Assembly (NCBI GenBank): GCA_964522665.1 | Contig: CAZFVY010000013.1 | Span: 1 to 64,000 of the forward strand | Origin: CAZFVY01 sp964522665 | GTDB taxonomy: Bacteria > Verrucomicrobiota > Verrucomicrobiia > Limisphaerales > CAZFVY01 | Reading direction: 5' to 3' | Length of the DNA stretch: 64,000 bases | Shown: positions 36,664 through 44,126 of the stretch, piece by piece | Layout of the letters: each line of letters begins with the position of its first letter | How positions within the stretch are numbered: the first letter of the stretch is position 1 | Program-made: the position numbers and the translations under genes | The notes under the pieces: model-generated | Told to the model about the DNA's origin: nothing | Seen by the model: the letters and a program-made list of their open reading frames with translations, nothing else | Databases searched by the model: none

Positions 36664-37532
36664 GGGCGGGTCGCGTGGATCGCGGCCTTCAGATCGTCAA
36701 TCTGTTTTTGAACCGCCGCCGGATTGGGCGATGAGCGTTTGACGATCTCGAGGTAGTCAATCGCTCGTTCCGGGTGGCCTTCGCGTTCTTCCAAAACGGC
36801 CAGATGGCCCGCGATTTGTTCGCGCGCGAATTCGTTGGGTTTCGACTTGGCGCCTTCCTGCGCCTGCCATTTGCGGAGAGCCAGTTCCCAGACGTTCCGC
36901 GCGCGCGCCGGGTCGTGGCGGTTCTCCAGAAAAACCCGGCCTAGCTCGAACAGAATCTCGTAGCTGTCGGGGTTGGCCCGCCACCCCTCGCGCAACAGTT
37001 GTTCGGCTTGATCCACCTTGCCCAGCCGGCTGCGGAGCCAAAAGGCGGCGACGGTGTAGGTTTCGACGCGCTGCGGGTCCAGGTCGGCCGCGATTCGCAG
37101 CCACGGGAGGATCTCTCGCGCCTCGCCGGGTTGGTCGAGGTGAGTGTGCCGGGAGGGGTAGAAGTGGCGGCTGAAGCGGTCGATCCAATCTTTCGGAGGA
37201 CCCAGGTAATCTTCGTCCTCTTCCTTCGCGCCGGCGGCATGTCCCGGCTCGTCCGTTGCCCGCGCCGCGCCGGCGTCCTCGGCAATGTGCTGGGTCGGCG
37301 GTTGCGCCGCGGCGTCGAAGACGGAAGGGTAGTAACCGCTGTGGAAATAAACGTCCGCTTTGACAAAAAAGTGATTCGCGAAAAGCCGGCGGCCATCGCC
37401 GAGCAGAACGCCCAAGAGGCTATCCGATTGCGCGGCTCTTCCTCCCCAGGTCGGGCGCCAAAGCGTTAACGTCTCGGCCAGGCTGAAACAAATGGTCAAC
37501 AGCAACGCGAGCACGAGCAAGGGCGAAGGCAT
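36660..37532 (-). CDS. Membrane-anchored TPR protein
   Basis: 290 residues with an N-terminal hydrophobic segment (LLVLALLLTICFSLAETL) and TPR-like repeats from about residue 140 (YTVAAFWLRSRLGKVDQAEQ, YEILFELGRVFLENRHD, LAVLEEREGHPERAIDYLEI). It lies 7 bp downstream of an ABC permease gene on the same strand and probably belongs to that transporter operon. Its role may be assembly or energised export; unknown. Confidence 0.8.
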   Translation of the reverse strand: MPSPLLVLALLLTICFSLAETLTLWRPTWGGRAAQSDSLLGVLLGDGRRLFANHFFVKADVYFHSGYYPSVFDAAAQPPTQHIAEDAGAARATDEPGHAAGAKEEDEDYLGPPKDWIDRFSRHFYPSRHTHLDQPGEAREILPWLRIAADLDPQRVETYTVAAFWLRSRLGKVDQAEQLLREGWRANPDSYEILFELGRVFLENRHDPARARNVWELALRKWQAQEGAKSKPNEFAREQIAGHLAVLEEREGHPERAIDYLEIVKRSSPNPAAVQKQIDDLKAAIHATRP

Positions 37533-37539
37533 AGCGTCG

Positions 37540-38316
37540 CTAGCAAAGACTTGCCCGGCGGAATACGACGCACGCCGCGACCAGAAAGAAAGCCGTGTAT
37601 GCGGCCCCGTAGAGCGTCGCCAGCAGCCAAATCGTCCACGGGATCAGGCCCCAATCATGCACCAACAAATCCCGCACGTCGAAAAGCTCCAGATGAGGAA
37701 TCGCGAAATAGATCGCGTAAATGACGGAGCGCGACGGCTCCGCGAGTTGTAACGCCACGGTGTTGAGATGGCGCCCCAGCAGCAGAATTCCCATCACGGA
37801 GACGAAGCAAATCGTGGCGTTCGACGACGGCGCCGTGAAGACCAACGAGCCAAGCAGGACCAGCGCGACCACCACGCCGAGCATCTGCCATTGCAGCCAG
37901 GCGGCCTGAAAATAGCTCAACCACGGCCACCGTTGTTCGCGCGCGCCGCTGATGACCGCGAAGAACAGATAGAAGACCAGCAGCGCGATGCCGCACGCCA
38001 GCCAGCACCCCAGGAATTTCCCCACGACGAACTCGGAGCGGCTCACCGGTTTGGCCAGCAGTGGGAAAATCGTCCGATTCTCCCGTTCCGCGGGAATCTG
38101 GCGGGCGGTCGTCCCGATGGCGATAACGAGCGCGGAAATCCAAATCAGAAGGAGGCAGATTTCCTTCAAGTAGCGCGCGATCTTGTCGTCGTTGAAAAAA
38201 TTCACCGACCACATCAGCAGCGTCAGGAGGGCGGTCAGCACGAACAGGACGTAAAAGTCCTTCCGGCGATAAAGCTCCTTGATCACGACCTGCGAAATGG
38301 CCCACGCGTTGCGCAT
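37540..38316 (-). CDS. ABC-2-type transporter permease
   Basis: 258 residues from the ATG complement of 38314-38316, located just after the ATPase stop. A longer reading frame would overlap the ATPase gene and is rejected. About six hydrophobic segments are visible, for example DFYVLFVLTALLTLLMW, CGIALLVFYLFFAVI, VVALVLLGSLVFTA and AAYTAFFLVAACVVF. The charged segment TARQIPAERENRTIFPLLAK is typical of ABC-2 membrane subunits. Works with the ATPase at 38319-39071; substrate unknown. Confidence 0.88.
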   Translation of the reverse strand: MRNAWAISQVVIKELYRRKDFYVLFVLTALLTLLMWSVNFFNDDKIARYLKEICLLLIWISALVIAIGTTARQIPAERENRTIFPLLAKPVSRSEFVVGKFLGCWLACGIALLVFYLFFAVISGAREQRWPWLSYFQAAWLQWQMLGVVVALVLLGSLVFTAPSSNATICFVSVMGILLLGRHLNTVALQLAEPSRSVIYAIYFAIPHLELFDVRDLLVHDWGLIPWTIWLLATLYGAAYTAFFLVAACVVFRRASLC

Positions 38317-38318
38317 CG

Positions 38319-39071
38319 TCACGCGGCAGCCGGGTAGCCGATCACTTTGAGGAAGATCTGCTCGAGGTTGCACTGATACTGCGCCGCGAGGTCCGCGACG
38401 CGGCCTTCGACCTGCAATTCGCCTTGATTGAGGACCGCGACGCGGTCGCAGACCGTTTCGACCTCGCCCAGTTCGTGCGAGGAAAAGAAGATCGTTTTCC
38501 CTTCGCCTTTCAGGCGGTGGATGATTTCGCGGACCTTCATGCGGCCGACCGGGTCCAGGCCGCTGGTCGGTTCGTCGAGGATCAGGAGGTCGGGATTGTT
38601 GATGAGCGCCTGCGCCAGCCCGGCGCGTTGTTGCATCCCTTTCGAGTAGGTCTTGATCAAGCGCTTGCGCGCCGCTTCGAGATCGACGACGCGGAGGACG
38701 GCGTCAATGCGCCGTTCCAGCTCCGCGGCCGGAATGCCGAACGTGCGGCCGTAAAAACGCAATAATTCTTCGGCGTTGAGGAACTTGTAATAGTAGGTCA
38801 GTTCAGGGAGGTAGCCGAGCCGCTGGCGGGCGATCGGCTGGCGAACATCGACTTCGAAGAGATACGCGGCGCCGGCCGCCGGTCGCACGAAGCCGAGCAG
38901 GACGTTCATCGTGGTCGTTTTACCGGCGCCGTTGGGACCGAGAAACCCGAAGACTTCGCCCGCGTGGACCTGAAACGTGAGGCCTTTTACGGCCACCTTG
39001 ACCGGTTGGCCGAGTTCGCGGGCGCGGTACTCGACGCGCAGATTATCCGTTCGCAGAACCGCGTTTGTCAT
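38319..39071 (-). CDS. ABC transporter ATP-binding protein
   Basis: 250 residues with Walker A FLGPNGAGKTTT, signature TYSKGMQQRAGLAQAL, Walker B LLILDEPTSGLDP and the switch FFSSHELGEVE. It resembles NatA/CcmA-type exporters that pair with an ABC-2 permease, which follows 2 bp downstream, then a TPR protein. The start ATG is the complement of 39069-39071. Confidence 0.94.
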   Translation of the reverse strand: MTNAVLRTDNLRVEYRARELGQPVKVAVKGLTFQVHAGEVFGFLGPNGAGKTTTMNVLLGFVRPAAGAAYLFEVDVRQPIARQRLGYLPELTYYYKFLNAEELLRFYGRTFGIPAAELERRIDAVLRVVDLEAARKRLIKTYSKGMQQRAGLAQALINNPDLLILDEPTSGLDPVGRMKVREIIHRLKGEGKTIFFSSHELGEVETVCDRVAVLNQGELQVEGRVADLAAQYQCNLEQIFLKVIGYPAAA

Positions 39072-39261
39072 GACGATTTACTCAGGCCGACCGCCAACCG
39101 CAGGCTAGTTCACCGTCCTCCGAGTGACAATAAAACTTTTCTTGCTTTCGGCGGGCCGAGCGGTCAATGTCCGCCCTTTATGGAACGCGGCTTAAATGCC
39201 CCGGGCGGCCCTGGCTGTTCTGCCGAACCATTTGTGGGAAAGCGCGTTTCACTCTGACGGC

Positions 39262-39480
39262 ATGGCAAAAGAAGAAGCAATCGAGTTGGCCGGAACTGTA
39301 ACCCAGGTCTTGCCTGGTACGATGTTTCGGGTCGCGCTACCGAACGGGCATGAGGTCCTCGCCCATATCTCCGGCAAAATGCGCAAAAACTTCATCCGCA
39401 TCAGCGTGGGGGACAAAGTGAACGTCGAAATGTCCACCTACGATCTCGGCAAAGCTCGCATCACCTTCCGGCACCCATAG
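39262..39480 (+). CDS. infA: Translation initiation factor IF-1
   Basis: 72 residues from ATG 39262 (MAKEEAIELAGTVTQVLPG). An upstream in-frame start at 39196 would add 22 unrelated residues. S1/OB-fold motifs are complete: MFRVALPNGHEVLAHISGKM, RISVGDKVNVEMS and YDLGKARITFR. It is a single gene, not beside ribosomal protein genes. Confidence 0.96.
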   Translation: MAKEEAIELAGTVTQVLPGTMFRVALPNGHEVLAHISGKMRKNFIRISVGDKVNVEMSTYDLGKARITFRHP

Positions 39481-39485
39481 TCACG

Positions 39486-39503
39486 AGACCGGTGGGCCGG
39501 TCT
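39486..39503. terminator. Possible hairpin after infA
   Basis: Perfect 7-bp stem AGACCGG (39486-39492) with CCGGTCT (39497-39503) and a 4-nt loop, 5 bp after the infA stop and between convergent infA and apaG. No U-tract follows, so terminator function is uncertain. Confidence 0.35.
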
Positions 39504-39618
39504 GTGGTGATCGATTCCCATTTCGGCGATCTTTGTTCGCTCGGACGCTTGGCGTCGTCGTCGGCCGCGGTCGGTTTTGAGAGGTGATTTAGGCGAGTCT
39601 TCCGCGACCGTCGATCGG

Positions 39619-40017
39619 TCAATTACCTGTCTCGGGGACATTCATTTCAAAGCGCGGGATGCGCGTTAACACTTTTCGGCCGATCCCATCGACGCCGAGG
39701 TAACTGCCTTCCGCGACGGCCCACGTCGTGTCGAGCAAATGATAGCTGTTGTAGCTGAATTTCTCGCCCGGCTTGATTCGCGGCATCTCCCCGACTACGC
39801 CGTCGCCTTCGACCGCGATGATTTCGCCGCGGGAGTTGGTCACCACCCATTTGCGGCCTTTGATGGTGACCTCCTGATCGCTGTCATTGTGAATGCTAAT
39901 GAAATAGACAAAGCAATGTGGGCGTTCCGGCGGACCGGGCATCTCCGGCTGATAAATGACGCGGTCCACGGTGACCCGCAGACCCTCGAGCTCCAGAAAA
40001 TCGTGCGACGCTTTCAC
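39619..40017 (-). CDS. apaG: ApaG-domain protein
   Basis: 132 residues with the ApaG immunoglobulin-like fold: VYFISIHNDSDQEVTIKGRK, WVVTNSRGEIIAVEGDGVVG, PRIKPGEKFSYNSYHLL, WAVAEGSYLG. In other bacteria ApaG is linked to Co2+/Mg2+ resistance, but its biochemical role is not established; eukaryotic relatives bind proteins. It is the only gene between infA and a pseudouridine synthase. Confidence 0.88.
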   Translation of the reverse strand: MKASHDFLELEGLRVTVDRVIYQPEMPGPPERPHCFVYFISIHNDSDQEVTIKGRKWVVTNSRGEIIAVEGDGVVGEMPRIKPGEKFSYNSYHLLDTTWAVAEGSYLGVDGIGRKVLTRIPRFEMNVPETGN

Positions 40018-40288
40018 GGGCGATGGCGGCTTGACGGGCCGGCGGATCGGGCGGCGCGGCGCTGAGGCGCGATATGCATATATAACTGCACTAAGTCGGC
40101 GTCGGAAAACAACGGTTGCGTCGGGCGACGCGGGGACCGCGCGTTTGATTCGGCGTCAGGCATCTGGGTGTTGCTTGGGGCTTACTATAGCGCTCGTTTT
40201 GCGGAAATCAACCGGTTGCTTTGGGGTGAGGAGCGTTTGGCGGAGGGGCGGTGGTTCGGTGGCGATTTCGTCGAGGCTTACGGAAGGT

Positions 40289-40324
40289 GTCTGGGAAGAA
40301 TGGGACCAAGGGGATAGCATGGGA
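40289..40324. repeat. Four 9-nt units with a GGGA core
   Basis: Units gtctgggaa, gaatgggac, caaggggat, agcatggga follow one another without spacer, keeping the GGG core in phase. The complementary-strand form resembles the CCCA array at 13464-13490. Confidence 0.55.
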
Positions 40325-40337
40325 ACTATGCTGCAAA

Positions 40338-40386
40338 GCGGCGCTTCGTGCCGGAGGAAATCCAGACCGGCGGCGCGAAGCTCCGC
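40338..40386. repeat. Large imperfect inverted repeat
   Basis: Left arm 40338-40354 (gcggcgcttcgtgccgg) pairs with right arm 40367-40386 (ccggcggcgcgaagctccgc), with a 12-nt loop, one 3-nt bulge and two mismatches. It lies just after the 9-nt repeat array. Possible REP-like element or transcript 3' structure. Confidence 0.55.
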
Positions 40387-40433
40387 TGAGGACGGGAAAA
40401 GTCGGATTCCTGGAGCCTTGCCCGAAGGAGGGG

Positions 40434-41000
40434 TTAGCGCCCGAAAACGCGGTTGCGCTCGGTGGCTTCGAGGGGGCGCCATTTGCCGGTCGGTAAATCG
40501 GGGGCGGTGAAGTCGCCGATGCGGACGCGCAACAGGCGCAGGGTGGGATGGCCAATCGCGGCGGTCATGCGGCGGACCTGGCGGTTCTTGCCTTCGGTCA
40601 ATTCCAGCGCGATCCAGGTTGCGGGGATCGACTGTCGGACGCGGATGGGTGGATCGCGCGGCGGTAGCCCCGGTTGCGGATCAAGCAAACGGGCGCGGCA
40701 GGGCAGGGTGCGGCGGCCTTGGATGACGAGGCCGGAAGCCAACCGGTCCAGCGATTCGGGCGCCGGCAGGCCTTCAACTTGCGCCCAATACTCCCGCTCG
40801 TGGCCGTGCTCGGGATGGAGGAGTCGAACGTTTAACTCCCCTTCATCGCTCAGAAGCAGCAGGCCCTCGGTTTCCGCGTCCAAACGCCCCAGCGGATAAA
40901 CACGTGGCGGGAAGCCGAATTCGGCGAGTGTTCGATGGGGCGAGCCGTCCGGGGTGAACTGGGTCACAACTCCGTAAGGTTTGTTGAAAGCGATCAGCAT
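40434..41000 (-). CDS. 23S rRNA pseudouridine synthase, RluE-like (RsuA family)
   Basis: 188 residues, short form without an S4 domain, as in RluE. Seen: IAFNKPYGVVTQFTPDG, catalytic Asp in YPLGRLDAETEGLLLLS, EREYWAQVEG, and LTEGKNRQVRRMTAAIGHPT. It would isomerise a 23S rRNA uridine (U2457 in E. coli RluE); the exact site is inferred from family resemblance. Confidence 0.88.
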   Translation of the reverse strand: MLIAFNKPYGVVTQFTPDGSPHRTLAEFGFPPRVYPLGRLDAETEGLLLLSDEGELNVRLLHPEHGHEREYWAQVEGLPAPESLDRLASGLVIQGRRTLPCRARLLDPQPGLPPRDPPIRVRQSIPATWIALELTEGKNRQVRRMTAAIGHPTLRLLRVRIGDFTAPDLPTGKWRPLEATERNRVFGR

Positions 41001-41030
41001 CGCAAATCTGCGTCGGCTGGTGGCAGAAAA

Positions 41031-42146
41031 TTAACGCAAGTCGCCCGCGGGCGGCGTGGCTTGGCGTGGCTCGATAGTCCCGCGCGATTCGGTCGGCGGA
41101 CCGGCGAGGAGCGCCACCGGCGGAGTGGTTGCGGTCTGGATGACGGTGGCGTGGGCGCTTGCGGCGTGGGCGGCGGTCTCATCGGCGCTTGGCTGTTGCG
41201 GATTGAACTGCGGGTGTTGTTGCAATCGTTCCCAGGTGGCGGGCGCGAGCGGTGCTTGGCGGTAATGCGGCTCCCAAAGCGGTTCGGCGCTGCTCGAACG
41301 GTGGGCGCGGCGCAACCAGTCGGCGCCGAGCGGGCGGGCGATCAGTTCGGGCGCGTTGGCGGCGATCGTGGTCTCTTCTTTCTCGCCGGTGGCCTGACCG
41401 GAGCCGACGTAGAATCCGGCCAAGAGCAGCGAGACGCGCAGCAGCGTGCTGCGCGAATAGGTGGCGACCGCGCACGGCCGCGCCGGGTCGAGGTGATGGA
41501 ACAGATCGTTGAAAAGCGATTGCGTCCACATCGCCGGGTTCTTGGCGGGCGAGAAGGCGTCGAACATGATCGCGTGCGGCTTCGGCAGGGCGCTGGTGAT
41601 CCGTGGCGGTCTGACTAATAAAAGCGGGCTGTCATGCGGCGTGGAGGCCGCTGCGCCGGGGCGCGGGTTCGCGGCCTCCGTGGGCGAGCGCCGTGCGGCC
41701 AGCAGCGTCGGGAAATCGCCGACCACGGCTTGCCAGTGGACCGATTGCGCGCCATCGGTGAAGGTCGTTTTACCGTGGGCGAGAAGTTCGCGGACGCGCG
41801 GTTCGTAACCGTCGAGGTAACCCAGTTCGTCCGGGTGCTCGACCGCGAAGGCGAGCGGTTCGAGCGTGTGATCGAAGCTGACTAGGCGGATGGAAAAGGG
41901 CAGGTCGCGCGTCGCGCGCAGGATGGCGATGGCGTTGGCCGCGGCGCCCAGCCCCACGTCCCAGACGACGAACTCACCCTGATGCGCTTGCAGGCGGGCG
42001 CCGAGGTCGAATTGGCGGACGTACAGCGCCTCAGCCTCCGCGGCCGGGCCGACCACGGGATGAAACGTCTCGCGATGCGCGTGCGAATGCACGCTCCAGA
42101 CGCCGTTCGCCAGTCTCACGAGCCGATAAGGCGCGATGTTTTCCAC
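41031..42146 (-). CDS. MnmC-like tRNA methyltransferase domain protein
   Basis: 371 residues. The N-terminal about 250 residues match the methyltransferase half of MnmC (DUF752): YVRQFDLGARLQ, VVWDVGLGAAANAIAIL (SAM-binding Gly loop), IMFDAFSPAKNPAMWTQSLF, and CAVATYSRSTLLRVSLLLAG. The oxidase half of two-domain MnmC is absent, as in many bacteria outside the Gammaproteobacteria. The C-terminal about 100 residues are rich in Gln, Pro and Ala and not conserved. Expected to act on 5-aminomethyl(-2-thio)uridine at tRNA position 34. Confidence 0.8.
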   Translation of the reverse strand: MENIAPYRLVRLANGVWSVHSHAHRETFHPVVGPAAEAEALYVRQFDLGARLQAHQGEFVVWDVGLGAAANAIAILRATRDLPFSIRLVSFDHTLEPLAFAVEHPDELGYLDGYEPRVRELLAHGKTTFTDGAQSVHWQAVVGDFPTLLAARRSPTEAANPRPGAAASTPHDSPLLLVRPPRITSALPKPHAIMFDAFSPAKNPAMWTQSLFNDLFHHLDPARPCAVATYSRSTLLRVSLLLAGFYVGSGQATGEKEETTIAANAPELIARPLGADWLRRAHRSSSAEPLWEPHYRQAPLAPATWERLQQHPQFNPQQPSADETAAHAASAHATVIQTATTPPVALLAGPPTESRGTIEPRQATPPAGDLR

Positions 42147-42622
42147 GGCGCGAGCGTAGGCGGTCCCGCGGCGGCTGGCAATCGATTGGACCGGCGACCG
42201 GGGAGACCGCGGATCGTATTCAAAAAGGGGAAGGGGAATTGACCGCGGATGACGCGGATTTCACGGATATAAAGAATTCTTTCTTGTTTCCCTTATCCGT
42301 GCCATCCGCGTAATCCGCGGTAAAAAAATCTTTATTCGGGTGATTTCGCCGGCTCGGGGCCGGTCGGGAGCGGGCCGAAGGATTCGGCGGGTCGTCGCGA
42401 ATCCACGTCCCGCGCCCGGCGGTCCGTGCCGGAGCGTGCTCGGGTTACCGAGTGGCCGCGGCGTCTTCGGGGCCGCGGGGATCGTTTGATGGCGTTTTGG
42501 ATTCAGGAGAGGCTTGACGGGGTGGGGTGGAGGTCCATAGGCTGTCGGGTTCACGGCTCCGCGGCCGTCAGTACCGCTATCGGCGGACTGGCCGCGGGGC
42601 TTTTGCATCGAAAGGAATAAGC
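42147..42622. other. Intergenic region before trigger factor
   Basis: About 475 bp without a convincing gene. It holds an 80-nt long inverted repeat (42242-42321) and, at its end, the trigger-factor ribosome site AAAGGAA (42611-42617). The middle 250 bp show nothing recognisable. Confidence 0.5.
42242..42321. repeat. Long inverted repeat of the CCGCGGATNACGCGGAT type
   Basis: Left arm 42242-42269 and right arm 42294-42321 are reverse complements over 28 nt with three mismatches, separated by a 24-nt AT-rich loop that includes aaagaattcttt. Each arm itself repeats the element GCGGAT. It looks like a small dispersed palindromic element (REP/MITE-like). Confidence 0.8.
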
Positions 42623-43954
42623 GTGAATGTGACGGTTGAGCATTTAGGGCCGTGTAAGAAGTTGTTGCGGATTGAGCTTGAGGCGCCGGCGGTGGACGCG
42701 GCGTTCGACGAGGTCATTGCCGGCTACCAAAAGGGCGCCCGCCTGCCGGGTTTCCGGCCGGGGAAGGCGCCGCGCCATATCGTGGCCAAGGCTTTCGCGA
42801 AGGATATCGAGGACGAGGCCAAGAAGAAGTTGATCGGCGACGCCTACCGCAAGGCGATGGAAGAACAAAAGCTTCGGTCGGTCGCGTACCCTGACATCGA
42901 GGAAATCGAGTTCGGCCGAGGCAAGGCTTTACAGTTCGCGGTCACGGTTGAAACCGCGCCGGAGTTTGAGTTGCCGAACTACATTGGCTTGAACGCGCAG
43001 CGCGAGACCGGATTGGTCACCGACGCCGACGTCGAGCGGGCGATCAATGTCCTGCGCGAGCAGCGGGGTTCCTACGCCGATGTCGCGCGGCCAGTGGGGA
43101 GCGGCGATTTCGTGGTGGTCGATTACGCGGGGACGTGCGAAGGCAAGCCGCTGACCGATTTGGCGCCGACGGCGAAGGGATTGACGGCGAAACAGGCATT
43201 TTGGCTGCACGTCGAGCCGGACGCGTTCATTCCGGGATTCACGACGCAGTTGATCGGGGCGCAGGCGGGCGAGACGCGGACGGTCAATGTCGATTTTCCG
43301 GCCGATTTCGTAACGACGCAGTTGGCGGGCAAGCAGGGCGTTTACGAGGTGAAGGTCGTCCAGGTAAAGGAGCGGCATCTGCCGCCGCTGGATGAAGCTT
43401 TTGCCAAGTCCCTCGGCGCCGCCACCGTGGAGGCCCTGACCGAAGGGGTGCGGGTGGATTTGCAGAACGAACTGGACTTCCGCCAGCGTCGCGGCGTGCG
43501 CGACCAATTGGTGCGTTCCTTGTTGGACGCGGCGAAGTTCGAACTGCCGGAATCGATGGTGCTTCATGAGACGCGCAATGTCGTCTATGACATTGTGCGG
43601 GAAAATCAACAGCGGGGCGTGGCCAAGGAAGCGATCGATCAGCAGAAGGACGAGATTTTCTCGTTTGCCAACAACAGCGCCAAGGATCGCGTTAGGGCGG
43701 GCTTCCTCTTAAACCGGATCGCCGATAAGGAAGGCATCAAGGTCGAGGAGAAGGAAATCCTCTATCGCATTGAGCGCCTGGCGGAGCAGAACCGGATTCC
43801 GGTGGACAAGATGATCAAGCAATTGCGCGAGCGCAATGGCATCGTCGAAATCCACGAGCAAATTCTGACCGGCAAGGTGCTTGATTTCCTCGAATTGCAC
43901 GCGCGCGTGACCGAGGCGGTTCCGACGCTGCCCGACGCGCCGGCGGCGAGCTAG
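42623..43954 (+). CDS. tig: Trigger factor (ribosome-associated chaperone and prolyl isomerase)
   Basis: 443 residues from GTG 42623, preceded by AAAGGAA; upstream in-frame ATG 42527 would add unrelated residues. Ribosome-docking signature GFRPGKAP is present (about residues 42-49). The FKBP-like PPIase region includes GDFVVVDYAGTCEGKPL and FIPGFTTQLIGAQAGETRTV. The C-terminal helical chaperone part runs to the end. A strong terminator follows. clpP/clpX do not follow within this window, although that is the common arrangement elsewhere. Confidence 0.95.
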   Translation: MNVTVEHLGPCKKLLRIELEAPAVDAAFDEVIAGYQKGARLPGFRPGKAPRHIVAKAFAKDIEDEAKKKLIGDAYRKAMEEQKLRSVAYPDIEEIEFGRGKALQFAVTVETAPEFELPNYIGLNAQRETGLVTDADVERAINVLREQRGSYADVARPVGSGDFVVVDYAGTCEGKPLTDLAPTAKGLTAKQAFWLHVEPDAFIPGFTTQLIGAQAGETRTVNVDFPADFVTTQLAGKQGVYEVKVVQVKERHLPPLDEAFAKSLGAATVEALTEGVRVDLQNELDFRQRRGVRDQLVRSLLDAAKFELPESMVLHETRNVVYDIVRENQQRGVAKEAIDQQKDEIFSFANNSAKDRVRAGFLLNRIADKEGIKVEEKEILYRIERLAEQNRIPVDKMIKQLRERNGIVEIHEQILTGKVLDFLELHARVTEAVPTLPDAPAAS

Positions 43955-43974
43955 AGATTTAAGTACGCAACTGA

Positions 43975-44009
43975 ATGGGCGCGGATCTATCCGCGCCCAT
44001 TTTGTTTTA
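43975..44009 (+). terminator. Rho-independent terminator of tig
   Basis: Perfect 12-bp stem AATGGGCGCGGA (43975-43986) and TCCGCGCCCATT (43991-44002), loop TCTA, followed by TTTGTTTT. It begins 21 bp after the tig stop. The clearest intrinsic terminator in the window. Confidence 0.92.
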
Positions 44010-44126
44010 AGCGCCCGGTTTTCTCGGCTCTCGCAGGACTGTCGAGGCCACTCCGCCAAAATCGCTTTGAGCGGAATACGCCGGGCTTCGCCCGTTCGTT
44101 TCCCGCCAATTTGCGGCAACCAACGT

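Larger units (their letters stand above)
40018..40433. other. Intergenic region holding two repeat structures
   Basis: About 415 bp without a convincing gene, between two minus-strand genes. It contains an AT-rich patch (40071-40090) suitable as an apaG promoter on the minus strand, a four-unit 9-nt repeat (40289-40324), and a large imperfect inverted repeat (40338-40386). Confidence 0.5.

Noticed and set aside
40340..40390. GGAGGAAAT near a hairpin, resembling the RNase P GAGGAAAGTCC core
   Set aside because: The other universal RNase P blocks (such as the GGTAACG and ACAGAA elements) are absent and the hairpin is too small.
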